The position numbers were made by a program, and so were the translations under genes. Shown here in pieces: positions 1 through 5,059 of a DNA stretch of 5,059 nt; positions within the stretch are counted from its first letter, which is position 1; each line of letters opens with the position of its first letter. This DNA is from JBGPIT01 sp041485125 (GTDB lineage: Bacteria; Desulfobacterota; Binatia; UTPRO1). The DNA lies in contig JBGPIT010000380.1 of assembly GCA_041485125.1 (NCBI GenBank), positions 1 through 5,059 on the forward strand, in the 5' to 3' direction. The notes under the pieces were generated by a model that was given only the letters and a program-made list of their open reading frames with translations, was not told the DNA's origin and searched no databases.

Positions 1-552
1 GGCGAGCAGGAGAAGTCCGAAGACGAAGAGCAGGTGGTCGTATCCCGACATGATGTGCTCGAAACCGAGCTGGCCGTAGCGGCGGCCGACGTCGAGGGGA
101 TGGTTGCGGTCGGGCACGGTGAAGAACGGCTCGCTTGCGCGGAGGACCGTGTCGATGGAGCGGCCGTCGGCGAGCTCGACATGGAGCAGCGCGTCCGTTC
201 GCGCGGCGCCGAGCCCCTCGATGCCGATGCGCTGTCCGACGAGTGCGATCGGCGTGCAGTCGACCTCCCACCGTGTCGTCACACTGTCCTCGCCCTCGCT
301 GAGAGTTGCCGGAATCGTCACCCGGCACTCGGCCGGAAGCACTGGAACGAGGTCAGCGCCGGGTAGTTGAAGCAGGGGATTCTTCCACGTGATCTCGGCG
401 ATACCGGGCTCACGCTCGTGGACGAGCAGAAACGACGGCGACAGCGAATGCGCCCCCGCCGTGGCCGCGCAGAGAAGCGCGAGCGTCGCTCCTGCAAGCG
501 CCCATTGCCATCTTGGGCGGGCGGTTCGCACGACGCGTTCAGCCGCGCGCAT
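1..552 (-). CDS. HupE/UreJ_2 family membrane protein, N-terminal part (3' end outside window)
   Basis: The frame is open for 184 codons from an ATG at 552 to the left edge with no stop, so the C-terminal membrane region is missing. Residues 1-34 form a signal peptide: an Arg-rich start, a hydrophobic core at about 18-32, and a probable cut after TAGA before HSLSPSF. Residues 35 to about 160 form a beta-rich outer domain with two cysteines (C76, C99) that could pair. The first membrane segment starts near F164 and carries FEHIMSGYDHLLF, matching the H-x3-G-x-DH signature (H166, G170, D172, H173) of HupE/UreJ proteins. Classical HupE and UreJ are nickel or cobalt permeases or accessory proteins; the transported ion of this UreJ_2-type branch with an outer domain is not established. 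It starts 14 bases inside the isomerase gene; AGGA at 558-561 gives a plausible ribosome site, so it is probably co-translated as the last visible operon gene. The family call is firm, the substrate is not. Confidence 0.88.
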   Translation of the reverse strand, partial: MRAAERVVRTARPRWQWALAGATLALLCAATAGAHSLSPSFLLVHEREPGIAEITWKNPLLQLPGADLVPVLPAECRVTIPATLSEGEDSVTTRWEVDCTPIALVGQRIGIEGLGAARTDALLHVELADGRSIDTVLRASEPFFTVPDRNHPLDVGRRYGQLGFEHIMSGYDHLLFVFGLLLLA

Positions 553-1525
553 GGTCGTCCTGCTCCACTCGGACCGCATACGCTTGGCGCAGCTCGGCGA
601 GCATCATCGCGAGGTACCGCGCGTTCCGCTCGGCGCGAAAGGCGCGGAGCACCCGTGAACGAACGGCCTCGAAAGCCGGGACGCTCACGACCTGACGGTT
701 GGAGACCCAGACCAGATGGAGACCGTACGGGGAGCGGATGGGCTCCGACCAACGACCGGGCTCGAGCTCGAGCACCGCGGTGGTGAAGGCCTCCCCGAAC
801 GTCTTGACCAACGCGCTCGGCGCGACGTTCCGGAGCGCATTGCCGGCGGCGAAGGCGTCACCCCATCGTGCGGCTGTCTCGGGCGTAGCGCGCGACTCCT
901 GGAGTCGCTCTCGCAACGACTGCGCGTCGGTCTCGAGCGAGGCGGCACGTCGGGCGGCGCTCAAGAAGACGTGCGTCACGTTCAGGCGCTCGGGCTGCGC
1001 ATAGGCGTCGCGATGGTCCCGAAAGTACTGCTCGAGCACGCGGTCGAGGGCGATCCCGTCGGGCTCTTGCTTGCGGCTCGCCGCTTTGGCGAGCAGCCGC
1101 ATCTTGGTGACGAGCGCGTTCCGCACCATGATGTCGTCGCGCGCAAGACCGAGTGCGAGCCCGCGGCGATACGCGTGCGCGTTGTCGCCCGCGGCATCGC
1201 CGTAGAGGAAGCGCATCTTCTCGACGACCCGCCACTCGACCGTGCGGTCGCCACGGTCGAGTCCGAGAAGGAGCGCTTCGTGGTAGAGCATCTGCTCCTC
1301 TGCCTCGCGGTCGATCAACGCGGCGAGCTCGGTCGGTGTCGGGTCGGCACCCACGGTGCGCTGGTAGTCGTCGCGGATCTCCGCGATACGCGCCGCCGTG
1401 ATCACGATTGCGTCGCGTGGCGCCGGCGCCGGGGATTGGGAGGAGCGTTGACTCACCGTAAAGAGCAGCGCTCCCAAGGCGAGAAAATGCAGTGCCGGGG
1501 CGCGAATGAGCCGCTCGAGGATCAT
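539..1525 (-). CDS. Membrane-anchored parvulin-type peptidyl-prolyl cis-trans isomerase
   Basis: This 328-residue protein should catalyse cis-trans isomerisation of proline bonds in envelope proteins. A short N-terminus (MILERLIRAP) leads into a hydrophobic segment at about 9-24, best read as an uncleaved anchor. A helical SurA/PpiD-like region follows at about 40-175, then the parvulin domain at about 181-277, with LNVTHVFLSA at its start (H185), a GEAFTTAVLELEPG stretch near 244-257, and the closing SPYGLHLVWV (H270). A charged helical tail ends the protein. I chose the ATG at 1525 because it overlaps the DUF3604 stop as ATGA and gives a good anchor. The frame stays open upstream, but that part reads through DUF3604 in another phase and looks non-native. 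No clear Shine-Dalgarno precedes the ATG, which fits termination-reinitiation coupling. Residues 81-107 and 119-145 are similar to each other (internal repeat). Likely clients include the neighbouring exported proteins, by inference from context only. Confidence 0.88.
   Translation of the reverse strand: MILERLIRAPALHFLALGALLFTVSQRSSQSPAPAPRDAIVITAARIAEIRDDYQRTVGADPTPTELAALIDREAEEQMLYHEALLLGLDRGDRTVEWRVVEKMRFLYGDAAGDNAHAYRRGLALGLARDDIMVRNALVTKMRLLAKAASRKQEPDGIALDRVLEQYFRDHRDAYAQPERLNVTHVFLSAARRAASLETDAQSLRERLQESRATPETAARWGDAFAAGNALRNVAPSALVKTFGEAFTTAVLELEPGRWSEPIRSPYGLHLVWVSNRQVVSVPAFEAVRSRVLRAFRAERNARYLAMMLAELRQAYAVRVEQDDHARG
1091..1285 (-). repeat. Internal protein-level duplication in the isomerase
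   Basis: Isomerase residues 81-107 (bases 1285-1205) and 119-145 (bases 1171-1091) align without gaps at an offset of 38 residues, with 13 of 27 positions identical. The shared pattern is Y-x3-L-x-L-G-L-x-R-x-D-x2-V-x4-V-x-K-M-R-x-L. The copies are YHEALLLGLDRGD and YRRGLALGLARDD in their first halves, and each ends in a K-M-R-x-L block. The DNA copies have diverged, so this is an old duplication and not a recent tandem copy. It lies in the helical region before the parvulin domain, where such proteins bind or present clients. Confidence 0.6.
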
Positions 1526-3903
1526 TGCTCGGCTGTCAGTTTCCCCGGCGCGAACGTCCACAGTCGGCTGTCCGACTGATCGTAGGTGCCGCTGGTGAGC
1601 TGGACGGAAACACGGTGGGTCGACGCCTCGGCGTGCGAGAGATCCACGGCGAGCGTATCCAGCTTGAGCGTCCCGGTGCGCTCTTCGTCGATCTTCAGGC
1701 TCGCACTCTTGACGCCGGGAATGCTCGGTACACCGCTGTACTTGAAGACCTTGCCGGGACTCTTCTCGATCAACGAGCCCGCGGGAAGCGTTGCGGTGTA
1801 GACCGTGTCGTCGTCGCGAACCGTCACCGTCAGACTGTTCGTGTTGACGTTGAAATCGGGTGGTAGCCGACCGACGGTGAGCTCGAGTTGGAGCTTGTCC
1901 GTCCCCGGCACCTTTCCATACTTGAGCTGTGCTTTCGAAACGCCGAGCCGCTCCGGCTGGTAGAAGATCGGCGACGTCCACGCCCGCTCCTGAATCGCCT
2001 TGTCGACGAGGCCCGTGCAGCATTCCTGGTACTGCACCGGGACGGAGCCACTACAGTCCACACCGAGGTCGTTGCAGAGGCGCGTGCTCCAACGACAGAC
2101 CGGGTTCTCGAGCACCCGAGCGTAGTAAAAGGCGCGCTCGTGGGGGCTGAACGATTTGTCCTGCCAAACGGTGCAGAGTGACGGGAAGTCGGTGCCGCTC
2201 GTCGCGCAGGTGTCGAGATCGACGGTCGCCTTGTTACCGGCCTTGCCCGCGACGTCGAACACTTGCTCGTGCGTCTGGCCTGCGCTGTCGACCCATCCCT
2301 TGACGATCTGAATCCGCTGGAGCGGTGTGCCGGTTTCACCGCCACCGCCCGGATCCTGCATGGCCATGACCGCGAAGCGCGGGCCCTTGCGTCCGAGCGC
2401 CGGACCGATCTCTCCGCCCATCGGCACGCCGTGCGAGTAGCCTTGCTCGACGAAGTTCGGGTCGTCGCAGAGTTTCTTCGGTGGGTTGCCACCGAAGAAA
2501 CGCACGATCGGCCGCGTCCCACTCGTGGCGTAGGTCTCGCGACGGCGCATGGCGGCAAACAGCGCGTCGCGCGAGTTTTCCTCGGCCCACAGCACCGTCA
2601 GCCCTCCGCCGTTGGTGACGATGCCGCCCGGCCCGTTGCGGGACAGGATGTTCTGGGGGCTTCCGTCCCGCACACCCAAGTGCCCGGTTGCCGGAAAGTC
2701 CTCCTCGACCGTGGATCCAGGCGTCCCGTTGTGACCGTCGGTGCCGCCGACCATGCCGAGCATGAATGGGTTGGCGCCGAGCACATCGTGCTGCCGAATT
2801 CCCTCCTCGAGCGCGGTGCGCACGAAGTTCAGTGCGGGCGGCACGACTGCGGTACTGGCGCCCGAGAAGAGCTGCAAGCGCTTCAGCTGCTCGAACTCAC
2901 AAAGCTCGTCGTTGGGAGAGCTCGCGGGGTGACATTCGGAGCTGCCCTTGTGCTGGAACACCTCGACCAGCGGCTCGTGCGAGGCGCGGCGGACGGCGTC
3001 CGCCTTGGTGAGGGGACTGTTGTCCGCGTTGGCGGGCTTGAACATCAGACCACCGCTCGCATTCGAGTTGTGAGGGATCGAGACGAAGTCGCAGTTGCCT
3101 GACGCGTTCAGGCAGTCGTTTTCCAGCGCGGTGAACAGGCCTTCCACCCGCGGCTCCTCGTAGTAGCTCGTCGGGAGCGCCGGGACCTCGGCGTTTCGGA
3201 AGATGATGTTGCGATGGAGGTTGTACCCGTTGAGGTTGTTCGTCCACTCGTAGGCCGGAAAGGTCGTGAACGTGCACCCCGCCGTCCGGTCGTAGAATTC
3301 CTCGGCGGCATCGAGCTCGTCCTGCCAGACGAGCGCGGCCTGGGTGTGGCAATTCACGTCGCCGGCGCCGCAGAGCCCCATCCGCATCGGATTCGCGGCT
3401 TGGATGGTGAGCTGAAAGGCGATGACGACGAGTGGAAGGGGCGCGTTGATTCCCGCCGGCGTGCTGTTGAGCTCGGTGCGAAGGTCTTGGCACGTCTGAT
3501 CGTCGTATCCGGGCAGACCGGAGTTGAGGCAGGTGCGGATTTCGCCCAGCCACTCGGCGTGATCGGTGACCGCGGTGAAATCGAGCGGGCGGTGGAGCTG
3601 CGCGAAGCGCGTCGGCTGGTCCATCGCGTCGTACGGCGGCAGCCCGACTTGCGCGCCCTGAGCGAACATGTAGGCCTCTCGAGGCGTGTTGCGGACACGG
3701 ACGAACACCGAGTCGCCGGAGAAGCTCGTATGGATGTGGGTCTCACCGAAGAACGGAGCGCGCAGCGGGTTGTAGCTCGCGCAGTCCGCGCGTGTTTCCG
3801 TACGCGTCCAGTCTTGCGCCGGAACCTCACCCCATGCACCGCCGGCCGGTAGCACCAAGAGCACGAGCGCGATGAGCACCGCCTCAAATCGTCTGGCGAC
3901 CAT
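1522..3903 (-). CDS. Exported DUF3604 protein with PHP-like metal-binding motifs
   Basis: A 793-residue protein of unknown reaction. Residues 1-25 are a signal peptide (hydrophobic core about 8-22, probable cut after AWG), so it should act in the periplasm or at the surface. Visible motifs in order are FFGETHIHTSFSGDS (H56, H58), FTAVTDHAEWLGE (D114, H115), SIPHNSNASGG (H278), VEVFQHKGSSE (E314, H318) and VGGTDGHNGTPG (D389, H391). This is the pattern of a PHP-superfamily metal-dependent hydrolase, the usual description of DUF3604; none of the substrates is known to me. The core closes with QERAWTSPIFY near 638-648, and a further 145 residues form a beta-rich tail. The core has 18 cysteines and the tail none. 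The ATG at 3903 has AAGGAG six bases upstream. It lies 3 bases after the small gene and overlaps the isomerase start by 4 bases. A 13-bp hairpin lies within codons for residues 468-478. Family call firm; enzymatic role inferred. Confidence 0.92.
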   Translation of the reverse strand: MVARRFEAVLIALVLLVLPAGGAWGEVPAQDWTRTETRADCASYNPLRAPFFGETHIHTSFSGDSVFVRVRNTPREAYMFAQGAQVGLPPYDAMDQPTRFAQLHRPLDFTAVTDHAEWLGEIRTCLNSGLPGYDDQTCQDLRTELNSTPAGINAPLPLVVIAFQLTIQAANPMRMGLCGAGDVNCHTQAALVWQDELDAAEEFYDRTAGCTFTTFPAYEWTNNLNGYNLHRNIIFRNAEVPALPTSYYEEPRVEGLFTALENDCLNASGNCDFVSIPHNSNASGGLMFKPANADNSPLTKADAVRRASHEPLVEVFQHKGSSECHPASSPNDELCEFEQLKRLQLFSGASTAVVPPALNFVRTALEEGIRQHDVLGANPFMLGMVGGTDGHNGTPGSTVEEDFPATGHLGVRDGSPQNILSRNGPGGIVTNGGGLTVLWAEENSRDALFAAMRRRETYATSGTRPIVRFFGGNPPKKLCDDPNFVEQGYSHGVPMGGEIGPALGRKGPRFAVMAMQDPGGGGETGTPLQRIQIVKGWVDSAGQTHEQVFDVAGKAGNKATVDLDTCATSGTDFPSLCTVWQDKSFSPHERAFYYARVLENPVCRWSTRLCNDLGVDCSGSVPVQYQECCTGLVDKAIQERAWTSPIFYQPERLGVSKAQLKYGKVPGTDKLQLELTVGRLPPDFNVNTNSLTVTVRDDDTVYTATLPAGSLIEKSPGKVFKYSGVPSIPGVKSASLKIDEERTGTLKLDTLAVDLSHAEASTHRVSVQLTSGTYDQSDSRLWTFAPGKLTAEQ
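1525..1959 (-). other. C-terminal beta-rich extension of DUF3604 (residues 649-793)
   Basis: After the usual DUF3604 closing motif QERAWTSPIFY, the protein continues for 145 residues that are rich in Val, Thr, Leu and Ser and have no cysteine, unlike the core. Alternating polar and hydrophobic residues (for example SLTVTVRDDDTVYTATLPAG and GVKSASLKIDEERTGTLKLD) suggest a beta-sandwich. The style resembles repeat-like beta modules I associate with large exported proteins of Deltaproteobacteria-like bacteria. It could be an adhesive, anchoring or carbohydrate-binding module. Boundaries are approximate and function is unknown. Confidence 0.6.
2472..2501. repeat. Perfect 13-bp inverted repeat with 4-base loop inside DUF3604
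   Basis: Arms 2472-2484 (GTTTCTTCGGTGG on the plus strand) and 2489-2501 (CCACCGAAGAAAC) are perfectly complementary around the loop GTTG. On the coding strand they encode R-FFGG-N-PPKK-L, about residues 468-478 of DUF3604. No T-run follows the stem on either strand, so it does not look like an intrinsic terminator. It would form a strong stem in the mRNA. Confidence 0.85.
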
Positions 3904-3906
3904 GGG

Positions 3907-4155
3907 TCACTCCTTCAGAACCTTTTTTCGCGTGGGCTTGCGCGAACGCATGACGCCCTGGACGAACTCGAGCAACTCGCCGGCCGACTCGAAACGCGCC
4001 GCCTGGCCGGAGACCACGTGCTCTACGCGGCCGCTCAGGTGAGCGGCTCGCGCCGTCGCGTCGTCGCTACTGAACTCGACCACGAACGCCCGCTCGGGCG
4101 GGAGCACCGTCGCGTCAGTGGCGGTCGCGCGCCCGATCCCGCATCGGTTCGACAT
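3907..4155 (-). CDS. Small conserved-looking hypothetical protein (82 aa)
   Basis: The function is not recognised. The N-terminus (about 1-20) looks disordered. Residues 21-72 form a compact core: a strand RAFVVEFSS, then LSGRVEHVVSGQAARFES, then a helix AGELLEFVQGVM. The tail RSRKPTRKKVLKE is strongly basic. The G-R-V-E-H-V-x-S-G plus F-x-S-x2-E-L-L-x-F pattern is one I have seen in short unannotated bacterial proteins, but I know of no assigned role. There is no signal peptide or membrane segment, so it should be cytoplasmic. The ATG at 4155 is the first start after an in-frame TAG at 4164-4166; only a weak AGGG lies about 8 bases upstream. An in-frame GTG at codon 17 is an alternative start that keeps the whole core. 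The stop is 3 bases before DUF3604, and its final AAG GAG codons serve as that gene's ribosome site, so it likely leads the operon. Confidence 0.75.
   Translation of the reverse strand: MSNRCGIGRATATDATVLPPERAFVVEFSSDDATARAAHLSGRVEHVVSGQAARFESAGELLEFVQGVMRSRKPTRKKVLKE
3910..3915 (-). promoter_or_regulatory. Shine-Dalgarno of the DUF3604 gene
   Basis: AAGGAG on the minus strand lies six bases before the ATG at 3903. It coincides with the last two sense codons (Lys, Glu) of the small upstream gene, whose TGA follows at once. Ribosomes finishing the small gene therefore stop on top of the DUF3604 initiation site. It fixes the DUF3604 start. Confidence 0.85.
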
Positions 4156-4196
4156 GCGGGCACCCTACGCTGCGGCTCCTGCCGAGATCCTGAGAA

Positions 4197-4222
4197 CATT
4201 CCGCAATCATTCCGACATTCCG
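4197..4222. repeat. Three direct repeats of CATTCCG in the only intergenic gap
   Basis: CATTCCG occurs at 4197-4203, 4208-4214 and 4216-4222 (CGGAATG on the transcribed strand), with start-to-start spacings of 11 and 8 bases. They lie 42 bases or more upstream of the small gene at the head of the operon. Direct repeats in this position could bind a regulator, but no known operator is recognised and no clear sigma-70 promoter boxes are seen nearby. Confidence 0.5.
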
Positions 4223-4234
4223 TGCGCACGCACG
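4221..4234 (-). other. Small GC hairpin after the GST gene
   Basis: The minus strand reads CGTGC-GTGC-GCACG, a 5-bp stem with a 4-base loop, starting 11 bases after the GST stop codon. No T-run follows, so it is at best a weak or factor-dependent transcription end or an mRNA 3' stabiliser. It touches the first CGGAATG repeat. Chance is a real possibility in such GC-rich DNA. Confidence 0.3.
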
Positions 4235-4245
4235 CGGCATGAGGC

Positions 4246-5059
4246 TCACGCTTGGGCCGGCGGGAACGGACGGTTCAGCGCCGGGCGCGGCGGCTCGTGG
4301 GAATCGGGTATCGAGCCTGCACCAGCGACGTAGTCTGCGAAGAACGGCAGGATGCCCGCCCGGTCGAGGAGGGCATCGAGCCGCTCACTGCGAAGCTCGA
4401 CGTAGCGAGCGAGCAACGTAGCGCGCGCGTCGCGAAGGAAGTCCGTCGCGTGGACGGGCACGCGTGCTCCGTTCTCGAAGACGACGTCGGCGACGCCGTC
4501 GACGCACGCATCGCTGACCCAGGGAAGGTAGCGCTTGCCCAGCTCGGCGAGCACATCGATCAAGGTGTCGGACACCGCTCGAGAGTCGTCCCACCCGCCG
4601 AACTGCTGATCCTCCGGCTCCAGCAGACGGTGCGTGTGCTGCACGACGGCGGGGCCGTCCTCCTCGATCCAGCGACGACAGAGCGGGTCGTTGGTGAAGT
4701 GGGCGGCGTTGCCGCCGAAGAGCGCGAAGTCGGCGAGCGATGGGCGTTCGCCGAAGACGTAGGGTCGGCGCGCCAGATGGGCGCCGAGGGCGCGCATCCA
4801 GGGCCGTAGGACATCGTCGACCCAGAGCTGGATGGTGTCGGCGGTCACCCCGAGCAATAGACAGCTACTCCGCACGTGCTCGCCAACCCCGGCGAACGCC
4901 TGATCGCACGAGACCGGCATCCGGAGCGCGATGTCACGCGCGAGCTCGAACCCACCGACGGCGTTGTTCTCCGCGAAGTACCAGCGGCTCCCGACGGCGG
5001 GTCGGTAGAGCCACTCGTCGGCGGCATCCTCGATCACGTAGCAGAGGAAGCGCTGCACC
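4246..5059 (-). CDS. Glutathione S-transferase family protein, C-terminal part (5' end outside window)
   Basis: The last 270 residues of a GST-fold protein are present; the frame is open to the right edge. The GTG at 5058 could be read as a start, but the first residues (QRFLCYVIEDAADEWL) match the point where GSTs pass from the thioredoxin-like domain into the helical domain, so about 80-90 N-terminal residues with the glutathione site probably lie outside. The helical domain is clear: IQLWVDDVLRPWMRALGAHL followed by RPYVFGERPSLADFALFGG (about 98-116, with the conserved S107-x-A-D110 N-capping motif) and FTNDPLCRRWIEEDGPAVV. A further 120 residues end in a Pro-rich tail (HEPPRPALNRPFPPAQ); long C-terminal regions like this occur in a branch of bacterial GSTs of roughly 350 residues. 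The substrate cannot be inferred. It ends 90 bases before the small gene and shares its direction, so co-transcription is possible but not shown. Confidence 0.85.
   Translation of the reverse strand, partial: VQRFLCYVIEDAADEWLYRPAVGSRWYFAENNAVGGFELARDIALRMPVSCDQAFAGVGEHVRSSCLLLGVTADTIQLWVDDVLRPWMRALGAHLARRPYVFGERPSLADFALFGGNAAHFTNDPLCRRWIEEDGPAVVQHTHRLLEPEDQQFGGWDDSRAVSDTLIDVLAELGKRYLPWVSDACVDGVADVVFENGARVPVHATDFLRDARATLLARYVELRSERLDALLDRAGILPFFADYVAGAGSIPDSHEPPRPALNRPFPPAQA

Larger units (their letters stand above)
4156..4245. promoter_or_regulatory. Intergenic region, candidate control region of the DUF3604 operon
   Basis: These 90 bases separate the GST stop from the small gene start and are the only non-coding stretch of note in the window. 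They hold the three CATTCCG repeats and the small hairpin. I cannot point to convincing -35 and -10 boxes; the strand is GC-rich and TTGCGG has no well-spaced -10 partner. The GST gene could also be transcribed through into the operon. Confidence 0.35.

Noticed and set aside
762..778. CTCGAG-rich short repeat as a regulatory site
   Set aside because: It encodes the ELEPG segment of the parvulin domain and is explained by Leu/Glu codon use.
716..1579. Plus-strand open frame of 287 codons
   Set aside because: It is antisense to the isomerase, is rich in Arg, Gly and Glu with no recognisable motif, and is expected from codon bias in high-GC genes.
1526..2023. Upstream extension of the isomerase frame by 166 codons
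   Set aside because: It overlaps the strongly supported DUF3604 C-terminus in another phase, reads as Arg-rich low-complexity protein, and the ATG at 1525 gives a good membrane anchor and an ATGA junction.
2472..2501. The 13-bp hairpin as an intrinsic terminator
   Set aside because: There is no T-run after the stem on either strand and it lies mid-gene in an intact frame.
2263..3102. Plus-strand open frame of 279 codons
   Set aside because: It is antisense to the well-supported DUF3604 core and shows no domain or ribosome site of note.
3214..3852. Plus-strand open frame of 212 codons
   Set aside because: It is antisense to the DUF3604 N-terminal part, which has a signal peptide and metal motifs; the plus-strand product is compositionally biased.
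4252..4809. Plus-strand open frame of 185 codons
   Set aside because: It is antisense to the GST helical domain; the minus-strand reading has clear family motifs.

Overview
This is a high-GC, gene-dense bacterial window in which every supported gene lies on the minus strand, so it reads from right to left. In transcription order it holds: the 3' part of a glutathione S-transferase family gene (cut by the right edge), an unrecognised 82-residue small protein, a 793-residue exported DUF3604 protein with PHP-like metal motifs, a membrane-anchored parvulin-type peptidyl-prolyl isomerase, and the 5' part of a HupE/UreJ_2 family membrane protein (cut by the left edge). There are no RNA genes, mobile elements or CRISPR arrays that I can support, and no gene-free stretch longer than about 90 bases.

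The last four genes look like one tightly packed operon. The small gene stops 3 bases before the DUF3604 start, and its last two codons form the DUF3604 Shine-Dalgarno. DUF3604 and the isomerase share an ATGA overlap, and the isomerase overlaps the HupE-like gene by 14 bases. Their predicted locations also agree: DUF3604 has a signal peptide, the isomerase has an N-terminal anchor with its catalytic domain probably outside the cytoplasm, and the HupE-like protein has a signal peptide, an outer soluble domain and then membrane segments. A reasonable but unproven reading is an envelope system in which a cysteine-rich metal-dependent hydrolase is folded by the isomerase and supported by a putative metal permease. 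The substrate is unknown.

The GST gene is separated from this block by the only real intergenic gap (about 90 bases). That gap carries three copies of a 7-base direct repeat and a small GC hairpin, so it is the likeliest place for control of the operon.

The organism cannot be named firmly. High GC, an abundance of antisense open frames caused by codon bias, Gram-negative envelope proteins, and a beta-rich C-terminal extension on DUF3604 of a style I associate with environmental Deltaproteobacteria-like lineages (for example Binatota or Myxococcota) suggest an uncultured proteobacterium-like soil, aquatic or marine bacterium. This is from memory of protein style and is inference.

The most unusual sequence signals are a perfect 13-bp inverted repeat with a 4-base loop inside the DUF3604 coding region, an internal duplication of about 27 residues in the isomerase, and the roughly 145-residue cysteine-free tail of DUF3604.
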